Shown here piece after piece: positions 17,516-25,416 of a stretch of DNA of 64,000 bases (positions are counted from its first letter, which is position 1; the number at the start of each line of letters is the position of its first letter). The DNA comes from Ruminococcaceae bacterium UBA6353 (GTDB taxonomy: Bacteria > Bacillota > Clostridia > Oscillospirales > Acutalibacteraceae), in contig DJRT01000023.1 in the NCBI GenBank assembly GCA_002437905.1, positions 186,001 to 250,000 of the forward strand, in the 5' to 3' direction. A model generated the notes under the pieces. It saw only the letters and a list, made by a program, of their open reading frames with translations, did not search any database and was not told where the DNA came from. Both the position numbers and the translations under genes were made by a program.

Positions 17516-19411
17516 ATGCGGCGCATTGCCTTAAACTACAGCCGACGGACGATTGCTTTTATCACGGCCGGCCTCCTGCTGGCCGCGCTGTTTGCCGGCA
17601 TTGCCTGTGCATGGCTGCATATCCGCCGCTGGCGGCAGCCGGCCGTGCCACTGACCTGTGTTGTCCCCACCGTTGCCCCCTCCTTTCTGCCCCTGGATGA
17701 TACACGGGTGGTCATCTGTGCCGCCGGTGTCAATCGCGAGGGACAGCCGTTAACCAGGCTGTATTGTGTGGATACAGCGCGGGATACTCTGCTGCATACC
17801 GTTTCTCTGGCGGTTTCGCTGCAGCCGCTCGGCGTCAGTACCGAAAACGGCAGCGGCTTTTTTCTCGATACCGCCGGCCGGACGCTGTACCAGCTGAACG
17901 AGGCACTGGAGACAGTTTCCACCCTGCCGGTGCAAACGGCTGAGGGCGTCCTTTCGCCGGACGGCCGGCAGTATTATTATGCCCTTTCCGGGCTGCTGTG
18001 GGCACTGGATACGGCAAGTGGGGAGATTTCCCCCCTGGCTACGCAGGATGATCTGCGGTTTGCCGCGGTTACCGGCATCCATCCCACGCAGGAACGCCTG
18101 GTTACCACTGCCTACACCGACGCCTATAAGGAGACCACCTGCTGCGCCGTGATTGACCTGACCGATGGCAGTACCGCTGTATACACTGAGCGGCTGTCCG
18201 CCCCCACCCTGTTCGGTGATCTGTTTGCGGATCTGCCGGCAGAGGCCGGCACTGCCGTGCTCGGCCGGCTGGACGGCACCGCCATGCTGGAGCTGCCGGC
18301 AGGCAGCGTGGGCGGTCTCTCCGCCATCACAGGGGTTCCCTATTTCATCGGCCGGGTGGATGAGGCGCAGAGCACCACCGCCATGCTACTATACATGGAC
18401 AGCCGCCTGGATCGCTTCGGGCTGTATGGCTGTCCGCTGGCCCCCCTCGGCATCCCCGGCGTGGAGAGCGGCGTCGCCATCGGAGAGAAGCTTCTGCTGT
18501 GCACCCCACAGGAGGAGGGCTACTCGCTCACCCTGGTAGATCCGCGGCGGCTGTCCTTTTCACACGCCGTTGGCGGCACGCCATTCTCCCATCCGCAGAT
18601 GGCCGAGCAGGCGCTGCTGGAGAGCTACCGCAACAGCCTGGCGCTCCTGCCGGCCGAGAGCGTGCTGAGCGGCTGCCGCCGCCACGCCGATGAGCTGGAG
18701 CAGACCTATGGCATACGCATCCTGCTGGGGGAAGAATGCACCATCCCCTGCACCTACTCCGATTTTAAGGTGATGACAACCGGCTCCCTTGGCCTGTACA
18801 GCCGGCACTCCCTCGTTGTGGAGGAGGCGCTGAATACGCTGGACAGCGTACTGCGCCGCTACCCGGAGGGCTTTTTCCGCCAGTTCCGCCCCACCGGCGA
18901 TACCGGCGGCCTCCGGTTCATGCTCACCGGCCCCATCACCAATTCGCTGGACACCGTGGGCTATGCCTATACCAGCCGGGAGTGGTACAATATCGTCGTC
19001 AATATCCGCGACGGTGCACCGGCGGCCACCCTGTACCATGAGATATGGCACGCCACCGAACAGAAGCTGGCAGCAACCGCCAACCGGCGCTTCGGGGACG
19101 GGGCATGGGAGGCCTGCAACCCGGCCGAGTTCCGTTATCTATACGCATCGGATGACTACACCAAACAATTGCGCTACACCTACGGCCATGACCAGGAGGT
19201 CTATTTCGTCGATCCATATGCCAAGATCGCGCCCGCCGAGGACCGCGCCCGCGTGATGGAGGCAGTCATGGCGCCGGAAAACTACCAAAGCGACGCCCTG
19301 ATGCAGTGCCCTGCACTCCGACAAAAGCTGCAGCTGCTCTGTGAGGCGATCCGTGCCGGTTTTGCCACCGATGGGTGGCAGGAGGTATTCTGGGAGCGCT
19401 ATCTTTCCTGA
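17516..19411 (+). CDS. Membrane-anchored putative zinc metallopeptidase with propeller-like N-terminal domain
   Basis: A 631-aa protein I do not recognise as a named family. It has an N-terminal membrane anchor (about residues 12-34). Residues about 45-360 hold repeated short beta blades (TRLYCVDTARD, LLWALDTASGEI, TLVDPRRL) suggesting a beta-propeller. The C-terminal third has an HExxH motif, H508-E-I-W-H512 (ATLYHEIWHATEQ). Candidate third ligands are E538 (NPAEF) or E575 (PAEDRARVMEAVM), the second resembling gluzincin-like secreted peptidases. Most of the protein is predicted to lie outside the cell. It is monocistronic, with its own promoter and terminator. Function is inferred from the motif only. 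Confidence 0.6.
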   Translation: MRRIALNYSRRTIAFITAGLLLAALFAGIACAWLHIRRWRQPAVPLTCVVPTVAPSFLPLDDTRVVICAAGVNREGQPLTRLYCVDTARDTLLHTVSLAVSLQPLGVSTENGSGFFLDTAGRTLYQLNEALETVSTLPVQTAEGVLSPDGRQYYYALSGLLWALDTASGEISPLATQDDLRFAAVTGIHPTQERLVTTAYTDAYKETTCCAVIDLTDGSTAVYTERLSAPTLFGDLFADLPAEAGTAVLGRLDGTAMLELPAGSVGGLSAITGVPYFIGRVDEAQSTTAMLLYMDSRLDRFGLYGCPLAPLGIPGVESGVAIGEKLLLCTPQEEGYSLTLVDPRRLSFSHAVGGTPFSHPQMAEQALLESYRNSLALLPAESVLSGCRRHADELEQTYGIRILLGEECTIPCTYSDFKVMTTGSLGLYSRHSLVVEEALNTLDSVLRRYPEGFFRQFRPTGDTGGLRFMLTGPITNSLDTVGYAYTSREWYNIVVNIRDGAPAATLYHEIWHATEQKLAATANRRFGDGAWEACNPAEFRYLYASDDYTKQLRYTYGHDQEVYFVDPYAKIAPAEDRARVMEAVMAPENYQSDALMQCPALRQKLQLLCEAIRAGFATDGWQEVFWERYLS

Positions 19412-19428
19412 GTTTTGCACATAGAAAT

Positions 19429-19474
19429 AACCCGGCGTCCCAACCTTGAAGGTCGGGGCGCCGGGTTGTTTTTT
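19429..19474. terminator. Terminator between HEIWH gene and brnQ
   Basis: A 13-bp stem AACCCGGCGTCCC/GGGGCGCCGGGTT (19429-19441 with 19455-19467) followed by TTTTTT on the plus strand. It is shared by two convergent genes. Confidence 0.85.
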
Positions 19475-19482
19475 CTGAAAAT

Positions 19483-20847
19483 TTACGCCCGTGCCTGCAT
19501 CTGACGGCCACCGCGGACAAAGTGGATCACCAGGCCGATCAGCAGACCGATCGCCGCCGGGCAGACCCAGCCGAGACCGATCCCGGCAAAGGGCAGCACT
19601 CCGCCGATCGCCTTGATCACGCCATCCAAGCCGCAGGCAGCGCGCAGGCCGTCCGGCAGCGCCTTCAGCAGATCGTACACTGCAGCAATCAGCGTGAAGC
19701 CGGTAGTCCAGCCGTAAACCACCCGGTCATGACCGAAGAAGCGGCCAAACAGCGCCAGCAGCGCCAGGGTGATTGCCAGCGGATAGAGGAACATCAGCAC
19801 CGGAATGGAGAATTCAATAATCGAGCTCAGGCCAAAATTCGCAAACAGGAAAGAAACCGCGCTGAAAATGATCGCCCACACGCGATAGCCCGGCCCCTTC
19901 GGGAACATGGCCACAAAGGCCTCTGAGCAGCTGGTAATCAGGCCGACAGCCGTCTTCAGGCAGGCCAGCGTGACTGTGGCAGCAAGCACCAGCAGGCCGG
20001 CAAACCCAAGATAATGCTGGGCAATCTGCGCAAAGGCGATGCCGCCGTTCTCGCTGGCCGCAAAGACACCGCGGCTCTGCACACCGACGATCGTCACCGC
20101 CACATAGATCAGCGCCATCAGCAGGCAGCTGAACACACCGGCACGCACCGTATTGGCGGCAATGTCGCTCTCCTTTTCCACCCCAAGCCCGCGGATGACC
20201 TGCACCACCACAATGCCGAAGGCCAGCCCGGCCAGCACATCCATGGTGTTGTAGCCCTCCAGAAAGCCGGCGAAGAACGGCTGCGTAGCATAGTCGTCCA
20301 GCGGCTCCACGCTGCCGATGGTTGTGGCGGGATTGACCAGCGATACCACCACCAGTATGCCGAGGAACAGCAGGAAGCAGGGATTGAGGATCTTACCGAC
20401 CCAGGTCAGGATCTTACCGGGGAACAGGGAGAACAGCAGCGCCGCCGCAAAAAACAGCAGCGTGAACAGCAGCAGGTACACCCGCGTGTGTCCCTCCGGC
20501 AGCACCTGCTCCAGCCCCACAGTGAAAGAGGTCGTTGCACAGCGCGGGATGGCGAAAAACGGCCCAATGGTCAGGTACAGCAGGCAGGTGAAAAAGTAGG
20601 CATACGGCCGGCCAACCTTGCTGCTGAGCTGAAACAGCCCCTCGCTGCGGCTAACGCCCAGCGCCGCCACACTCATCAGCGGCATCCCCACGGCCGTGAT
20701 CAGCAGGCCGATGACGGCCGGCCAGACATTGCTGCCCGCCAGCTGCCCAAGATGGATCGGGAAGATCAGGTTGCCGGCGCCGAAAAACAGGCCGAACAGC
20801 ATGCTCGCCACATAGATGTATTCCTTGGTTGTCAGTTTTTGTTTCAT
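19483..20847 (-). CDS. brnQ: Branched-chain amino acid transporter BrnQ (LIVCS family)
   Basis: A 454-aa, about 12-helix membrane protein that imports Leu, Ile and Val with Na+ or H+. The family N-terminus SMLFGLFFGAGNLIFPIHLGQLAG is present, along with PRCATTSFTVGLEQVLP and ASENGGIAFAQIAQHYLG. The length is typical. The ATG lies directly after a GGAGG, with another AGGGAG 10 nt upstream that probably serves as the working ribosome site. It is monocistronic, driven by a promoter at 20907-20935. Confidence 0.95.
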   Translation of the reverse strand: MKQKLTTKEYIYVASMLFGLFFGAGNLIFPIHLGQLAGSNVWPAVIGLLITAVGMPLMSVAALGVSRSEGLFQLSSKVGRPYAYFFTCLLYLTIGPFFAIPRCATTSFTVGLEQVLPEGHTRVYLLLFTLLFFAAALLFSLFPGKILTWVGKILNPCFLLFLGILVVVSLVNPATTIGSVEPLDDYATQPFFAGFLEGYNTMDVLAGLAFGIVVVQVIRGLGVEKESDIAANTVRAGVFSCLLMALIYVAVTIVGVQSRGVFAASENGGIAFAQIAQHYLGFAGLLVLAATVTLACLKTAVGLITSCSEAFVAMFPKGPGYRVWAIIFSAVSFLFANFGLSSIIEFSIPVLMFLYPLAITLALLALFGRFFGHDRVVYGWTTGFTLIAAVYDLLKALPDGLRAACGLDGVIKAIGGVLPFAGIGLGWVCPAAIGLLIGLVIHFVRGGRQMQARA

Positions 20848-20906
20848 CCTCCGAAAGCTCCCTTTTTTCGTTTTCGTGCATCCTGCGCAAAATACGCGTA
20901 TGGGTC

Positions 20907-20935
20907 ATTATACCACCGCCGAAAACAAAAAGCAA
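20907..20935 (-). promoter_or_regulatory. Promoter of brnQ
   Basis: TTGCTT (complement of 20930-20935), a 17-nt spacer ending in TGG, then TATAAT (complement of 20907-20912). Confidence 0.75.
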
Positions 20936-20970
20936 CAAAAAATTTCGTTTGCCCGGCGCCCACATCGGTA

Positions 20971-21882
20971 TTATGTCGAAATGGCGGCCTTCTGCCACAG
21001 CTGCTGCAGCGTTTCCCGGTCAGCCAGCCCCGGGGCAAAGGCCGTGGCACTGCCGGCAGCCACCGCCAGCGCCAATGCCTGCCGCGGCGTTCCTCCGGCT
21101 GCGGCGGCAGCCACATAGCCGGCCACAGTCGAGTCGCCGGCGCCGACCGTACCCTGCACCCGGCCGCGCGGTGCCGGCTGCCGCAGCACCTGCCCATCCG
21201 GCAGCACCAGCAGCGCCCCCTCACCGCCAAGAGAAATCAGCACCGCCCCGGCACCGCGCGCCTGCAGCTGGCGGGCGGCGGTCACCAGCGAGGTGTCATC
21301 CGGCAGCGGATGTCCTACCAGTGCCTCCAGCTCTGCACGGTTCGGCTTGATCAGGCCGGGGTGCGCCGGCAGAGCCGCTGCCAAGGCCTCGCCGGCCGTA
21401 TCCAGTACGGTGTGCACCTCTTTCCCCACAGCCTCCAGCAGCCGGCAATAGGCATCCGCCGGCAGACCCGGCGGCAGGCTGCCGCACAGGCACAGCCAGT
21501 CCCCCGGCTGCAGCGTGCGCACCTGCGCACACAGCCGAGCAAAGTCCGCAGCATCCACCGCGGGGCCGGGGGGATTCAGCTCGGTTTCTTCTCCGGCCAG
21601 CAGCTTCACATTGATACGGGTGCTGCCCCGCGGCAAAAAGAGGGGGCGGGTCTCCACCCCCTCTGCCTGCAGCAGGGTCTGCAGCAGCTGCCCCGTCCCG
21701 CCGGCCGCCAGCAGCAGTGCGGTATTGGGCACCGAAAGCCTTGTCAGTACGCGGGAAACATTGATCCCCTTGCCGCCGGCGGCCAGCACGGCCGCCTGCG
21801 CACGGTGCAGCCTACCAGGCTGCAGACGATCCAGCTGCAGTGTGTGATCCAGCGCCGGATTCAGTGTTACTGTATAGATCAT
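20971..21882 (-). CDS. PfkB-family 1-phosphofructokinase / tagatose-6-phosphate kinase
   Basis: A 303-aa kinase. The N-terminal block MIYTVTLNPALDHTLQLDRL is that of FruK/LacC. It also has GGKGINVSRVLTRL for sugar binding, and the PfkB signature 2, GTVGAGDSTVAGYVAA, with the catalytic Asp. It phosphorylates fructose-1-phosphate or tagatose-6-phosphate; without a neighbouring PTS or sugar operon the two cannot be separated. The start codon lies 1 nt after the mnmA stop and its GGAGG is inside the mnmA end, so translation is coupled. Confidence 0.88.
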   Translation of the reverse strand: MIYTVTLNPALDHTLQLDRLQPGRLHRAQAAVLAAGGKGINVSRVLTRLSVPNTALLLAAGGTGQLLQTLLQAEGVETRPLFLPRGSTRINVKLLAGEETELNPPGPAVDAADFARLCAQVRTLQPGDWLCLCGSLPPGLPADAYCRLLEAVGKEVHTVLDTAGEALAAALPAHPGLIKPNRAELEALVGHPLPDDTSLVTAARQLQARGAGAVLISLGGEGALLVLPDGQVLRQPAPRGRVQGTVGAGDSTVAGYVAAAAAGGTPRQALALAVAAGSATAFAPGLADRETLQQLWQKAAIST

Positions 21883-21883
21883 T

Positions 21884-22978
21884 TCATACCTCCGTTATGG
21901 TGCCGCCACCCAGCACCTCATCCCCATCATATACCACGACCGCCTGACCGAGCGTGATTGCCCGCTGCGGCGTGTCGAATACGATCTGCACCCGGCCATC
22001 CGGCAGTGGTGTTACCGTGGCCGGCGCCTCCCTGGCCGAATAGCGGGTGCGGGCGGCCGCCCGCAGCGGCGCAGCCGGCACCTCGCCGGCGATCCAGTTG
22101 AAATCCTCCGCTGTCAGCCGGTCACTGTACAGCGCCGGCTCCGGCGCCAGCACCACCCGGTTATGCGCCATGTCCTTGCGGCACACATACAGCGGCGCCG
22201 GCAGGGATAGCCCCAGCCCCTTGCGCTGCCCGACCGTATAGGCGATCATGCCCTTATGCTCTCCCAGCACCCGGCCGTCGGTGTCCACAAACTCGCCGTG
22301 CGGATATTCCCGGCCGGTGTAGCCGCAGATGAACTCCGCATACTTCCCGTTTTCCACAAAGCAGATATCCTGGCTGTCATGCTTGCGGGCATTATAGAAG
22401 CCGTGCGCCTCGGCATACGCCCGCACCGCCTCCTTATCCGGCATCTCCCCCAGAGGAAAACAGGTGTGCGCCAGCTGCTCCTGGGTAAGGAAATACAGCA
22501 CATAGGTCTGATCCTTTGCCAGGTTGCGTGCCTTTTTCAGCTTGTAGCGACCGCTGGCTGCATCATATACCACACGGGCATAGTGCCCTGTGGCAATGGT
22601 ATCGTACCCCAGCAGCCGCCCCTGCTCATACAGGCGGGCAAACTTCATGTACCGGTTGCAATCAATGCAGGGATTGGGGGTATACCCCTTCTCATAGGCC
22701 GCCACAAAGCGGTCAATCACCTGTGCGGAGAAATCCGCCGTATAGTTGAACACATAGTAGTGCATACCGAGCGAATAGGCCACCTGCCGGGCATCCTCTG
22801 CATCCGATTGAGTACAGCAGGCCTTTTCGCGCGGCTGCTCACCGCTGCCCTCATGCAGCTTCATCGTCACGCCGATGCAGGTATAGCCCGCCTGCTGCAT
22901 CAGGGCGGCGGCCACCGAGCTATCTACCCCGCCGCTCATAGCGATCAGAGCCTTTTTTTCTGTTGTCGCCATTGTCAT
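21884..22978 (-). CDS. mnmA: tRNA-specific 2-thiouridylase MnmA
   Basis: A 364-aa enzyme that makes s2U34 in Lys, Glu and Gln tRNAs. The PP-loop MSGGVDSSVAAALM is present, as are the catalytic cysteines in NPCIDCNRYMKF and SQDICFVEN, and the C-terminal YTVGQRKGLG and DFNWI blocks. The long upstream frame (to 23296) is spurious. The start is the ATG at 22978, overlapping the stop of the small upstream ORF as ATGA; a second ATG at 22972 is also possible. It needs a sulfur carrier and cysteine desulfurase, which are not in the window. Confidence 0.96.
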   Translation of the reverse strand: MTMATTEKKALIAMSGGVDSSVAAALMQQAGYTCIGVTMKLHEGSGEQPREKACCTQSDAEDARQVAYSLGMHYYVFNYTADFSAQVIDRFVAAYEKGYTPNPCIDCNRYMKFARLYEQGRLLGYDTIATGHYARVVYDAASGRYKLKKARNLAKDQTYVLYFLTQEQLAHTCFPLGEMPDKEAVRAYAEAHGFYNARKHDSQDICFVENGKYAEFICGYTGREYPHGEFVDTDGRVLGEHKGMIAYTVGQRKGLGLSLPAPLYVCRKDMAHNRVVLAPEPALYSDRLTAEDFNWIAGEVPAAPLRAAARTRYSAREAPATVTPLPDGRVQIVFDTPQRAITLGQAVVVYDGDEVLGGGTITEV

Positions 22979-23211
22979 TGCTCCTCTCCGAACAGCAGTG
23001 TGAGCAGGGCCGTGCTGCCGCGCCGCTGCAGCTCCCGGCGCAGGGCGGCCGCCTGCACCGGCGAAAGCTCCGCCACCAGCGCCGCCGGGGAGCATCCGAA
23101 CTGCCGGTACAGCCGGCGGCTGATCTCCTGCGGGGACAGCGCCGGCTCGGCAGCCAGTGCCAGCACAGCCGTCCGCAGATGCTGCGGGCGGTCGAACCGA
23201 TAAACCTGCAT
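22975..23211 (-). CDS. Small hypothetical protein translationally coupled to mnmA
   Basis: A 78-aa protein starting MQVYRFDRPQHLRTAVLAL, ending ALLTLLFGEEQ, with a GAGGG ribosome site. Its stop codon overlaps the mnmA start (ATGA). Sequence character: mostly helical, Arg- and Ala-rich, with a middle block SPQEISRRLYRQFGCSPAALV that could form a helix-turn-helix. I know no family. Coupling to mnmA suggests a role in, or a need to be made with, tRNA thiolation, but this is inference only. Confidence 0.6.
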   Translation of the reverse strand: MQVYRFDRPQHLRTAVLALAAEPALSPQEISRRLYRQFGCSPAALVAELSPVQAAALRRELQRRGSTALLTLLFGEEQ

Positions 23212-23235
23212 GCGTAACCCTCTTTTCTCTTCCCA

Positions 23236-23265
23236 TAGTGTGCCATACTTTCCCCTGGATGTCAA
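23236..23265 (-). promoter_or_regulatory. Possible promoter of the small ORF-mnmA-kinase operon
   Basis: A consensus TTGACA (complement of 23260-23265) is followed at 18-19 nt by only a weak -10 (ACACTA or CACTAT). The location is right, 25 nt before the first start codon. Confidence 0.45.
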
Positions 23266-23350
23266 CAGAAAACGCCGAGCCGCCGCACTTTTGCACAGCA
23301 GCCCCGGCGCCGGACTATGCAGCCGCCCGGAGGAAAGGGTGCACACAACG

Positions 23351-23400
23351 GAAAAATTCCCCGGCGCAGTGCCCCTTCCGGCCTGCGCGGGGGATTTTTC
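23351..23400 (-). terminator. Terminator of the fumarate/Hdr operon
   Basis: A long inverted repeat (23351-23369 with 23383-23400; GAAAAATTCCCCGGCGCAG-type arm) gives A/T-flanked, GC-cored hairpins that can terminate in both directions. It sits 30 nt after the last gene of the operon. Confidence 0.75.
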
Positions 23401-23430
23401 GTGGTAACAGCTTTTTTTCAGGGCTGCAGG

Positions 23431-23763
23431 TCAGGCATTCACCTTCGCCGCAAGCTCCGCAGCCTCGTCCAGCTTCTTGTTGCGGAAGTACAGCGCCGCA
23501 TCAATGGAGATCTCGATGAAATTCAGCACATAGAAGAAGAAGGAGAGGAAAAAGATGAAGCCCGATTTCGGCTCAACGCCGCACAGTCCCGCGCACTCAA
23601 TGGTCTTTTTGGCAATGCCGCAGGCATAGCCAATCAGCAGGAACACCTCAAAAAAGAGGCTTTTCCCCTTGGCCGTGCGGGAGACCCACGATTTGCGGAT
23701 AGAGATCGGCCAGGAAAGGCCGAAGCAGAAGATTGTCAGGGCTTCCAGTAAATCAATGATCAT
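23431..23763 (-). CDS. Small three-helix membrane protein, PQ-loop/SemiSWEET-like
   Basis: A 110-aa protein with about three membrane segments (residues roughly 5-20, 38-52, 68-88). The block FGLSWPISIRKSWVSRTAKG followed by KSLFFEV and GYACGIAKK resembles the first half of a PQ-loop repeat (S-W-P in place of P-Q, then K-S, G-x-S, then G-Y). SemiSWEETs of this size form dimeric small-molecule pores. It is the last gene of the malate-to-succinate operon, 30 nt after the flavoprotein, with a weak ribosome site. A role in moving a substrate or product is possible but unproven. Confidence 0.5.
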   Translation of the reverse strand: MIIDLLEALTIFCFGLSWPISIRKSWVSRTAKGKSLFFEVFLLIGYACGIAKKTIECAGLCGVEPKSGFIFFLSFFFYVLNFIEISIDAALYFRNKKLDEAAELAAKVNA

Positions 23764-23793
23764 GTTGTTGACCGGCTTTCTTTATCAGTTTTT

Positions 23794-25404
23794 TTATTCC
23801 GCCTTCGACATTTTGCGGCGGTAATCGGGCAGCAGCTTCGGGGAAACCGCATCGGTTTCGATCCCGGCAGCCGCGCGCTCCGCATCGAACCGGGCGATGT
23901 GCTCCAGCGTCAGCTCGCCCACGGTGACCCCCTGGGACTTTTTCGCTGCATTCTGCCCGGCTGTGCGGCCAAAGACGATGATGTCCAGCAGCGAATTGCC
24001 CATCAGACGGTTACGCCCGTGGATGCCGCCAACAGCCTCGCCGGCTACAAACAGGTTCTCCACATTGGTCGTCATGCCGTCCACTGTGATATCCAGGCCG
24101 CCGTTCTGATAGTGCAGCGTGGGATAAACCAGGATCGGCTCCTTACGGATGTCAATGCCGTAGCTGCCAAACATCCGCATCATGGCAGGGATGCGCTTTT
24201 CAATCGTGCCCTCGCCGCCGATCGCTTCGATCATGGGGGTGTCCAGCCACACAGCCTCGCCGCTGCCGGTATCCACACCCTGGCCGCGGTCGGAGCACTC
24301 CCGGATGATCGAGGCAGCCGCCACATCACGCGTCTCCAGCGGGTGCATAAAGACCTTGCCATCGCGGTTGACCAGCTTGGCGCCCAGAGAACGCACCTTT
24401 TCCGTCACCAGCGCACCGAAGATCTGCTGCGGGAACGCCGCACCGGTCGGGTGATACTGCAGCGTATCGGCATACAGCAGCTTGGCGCCGACGCGGTAGC
24501 CGAGCACCAGGCCGTCCGCCGTCGCCCCATAGTGGTTGGAGGTCGGGAAGCCCTGATAGTGCATCCGGCCGGCACCGCCGGTCGCGATGATCACGGTTTT
24601 GGCACGGGCAACCATCAGTTCGTGGGTCTCCATGTTCATCAGCACCGCGCCGGCCGCATGGCCGTTTTCGTCCAGGATCAGCTCAATGGCCGCTGTAAAG
24701 TCCACCACCGGGATACCGCGATTGAGCACCTCATCGCGCAGGGTGCGCATGATCTCGGCACCCGAATAGTCCTTGGCCGCATGCATACGCTTGCGGGAGG
24801 TGCCGCCGCCGTGGGTGGTGATCATGGTGCCGTCCGGCGCCTTGTCGAATTCCACACCCAGGTCATTGAGCCACTGGATGGCCTCCGGAGCGTCACACAC
24901 CAGCTTGGCCAGCAGCTCACGCTTGGCTGCGTAGTGGCCGCCGCCAAAGGCGTCCACAAAGTGGATGGCCGGGGAATCATTCGGCTTATCCGCCGCCTGG
25001 ATACCGCCCTCCGCCATCATGGTGTTGGCATCGCCGATGCGCAGCTTGGTCACGATCATCGTTTTGGCGCCGGCGTTATCCGCCTCAATCGCCGCCGAGG
25101 CGCCCGCGCCGCCGCCGCCGATGATCAGCACATCCACATCATACCGCACATCGGACAGATCGACATCCGCCGCCTGGATACGGCTGTGTGCCTGCAGCAT
25201 CTCGCACAGCTCATGCGGGACCTCCTCGCCTTTGTTGGGGCCGATCTGCAGGGTTGCAAACTCGCTGCGCTTATAGTCCGGATGATAGGCCGCCAGCAGC
25301 GCGTCCTTTTCATCCGCCGTCATCCGGGCAGGCTCATAGGCGATATTGGCCGCGCGTGCCGCCTCCACCGCCTTCAGGGATGCCGCAAATTCCTTCGGAT
25401 ACAT
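23794..25404 (-). CDS. Fumarate reductase flavoprotein subunit (soluble type, non-covalent FAD)
   Basis: A 536-aa protein of the FrdA/SdhA/TfrA family. The FAD site is GGGGAGASAA (96-105). Active-site residues match the family pattern: H318 (QYHPTG), R359 (ETRD), H431 (LHYQNGG) and R466 (HGRNRLMGN), with VAGEAVGG before it. The histidine that covalently holds FAD in membrane FrdA (S-H-T before AEGG) is Asn127 here (DANTMMAEGG). This predicts non-covalent FAD and a fumarate-reducing direction. An 85-residue N-terminal extension precedes the FAD fold. AAGGAGGG precedes the ATG, and it lies 12 nt after its iron-sulfur partner. No membrane anchor subunit is present. Confidence 0.85.
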   Translation of the reverse strand: MYPKEFAASLKAVEAARAANIAYEPARMTADEKDALLAAYHPDYKRSEFATLQIGPNKGEEVPHELCEMLQAHSRIQAADVDLSDVRYDVDVLIIGGGGAGASAAIEADNAGAKTMIVTKLRIGDANTMMAEGGIQAADKPNDSPAIHFVDAFGGGHYAAKRELLAKLVCDAPEAIQWLNDLGVEFDKAPDGTMITTHGGGTSRKRMHAAKDYSGAEIMRTLRDEVLNRGIPVVDFTAAIELILDENGHAAGAVLMNMETHELMVARAKTVIIATGGAGRMHYQGFPTSNHYGATADGLVLGYRVGAKLLYADTLQYHPTGAAFPQQIFGALVTEKVRSLGAKLVNRDGKVFMHPLETRDVAAASIIRECSDRGQGVDTGSGEAVWLDTPMIEAIGGEGTIEKRIPAMMRMFGSYGIDIRKEPILVYPTLHYQNGGLDITVDGMTTNVENLFVAGEAVGGIHGRNRLMGNSLLDIIVFGRTAGQNAAKKSQGVTVGELTLEHIARFDAERAAAGIETDAVSPKLLPDYRRKMSKAE

Positions 25405-25416
25405 ACTGAGCCCTCC

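Noticed and set aside
17235..17534. 99-aa ORF across the MITE
   Set aside because: It follows the element's hairpins, has no ribosome site and runs out of frame into the next gene.
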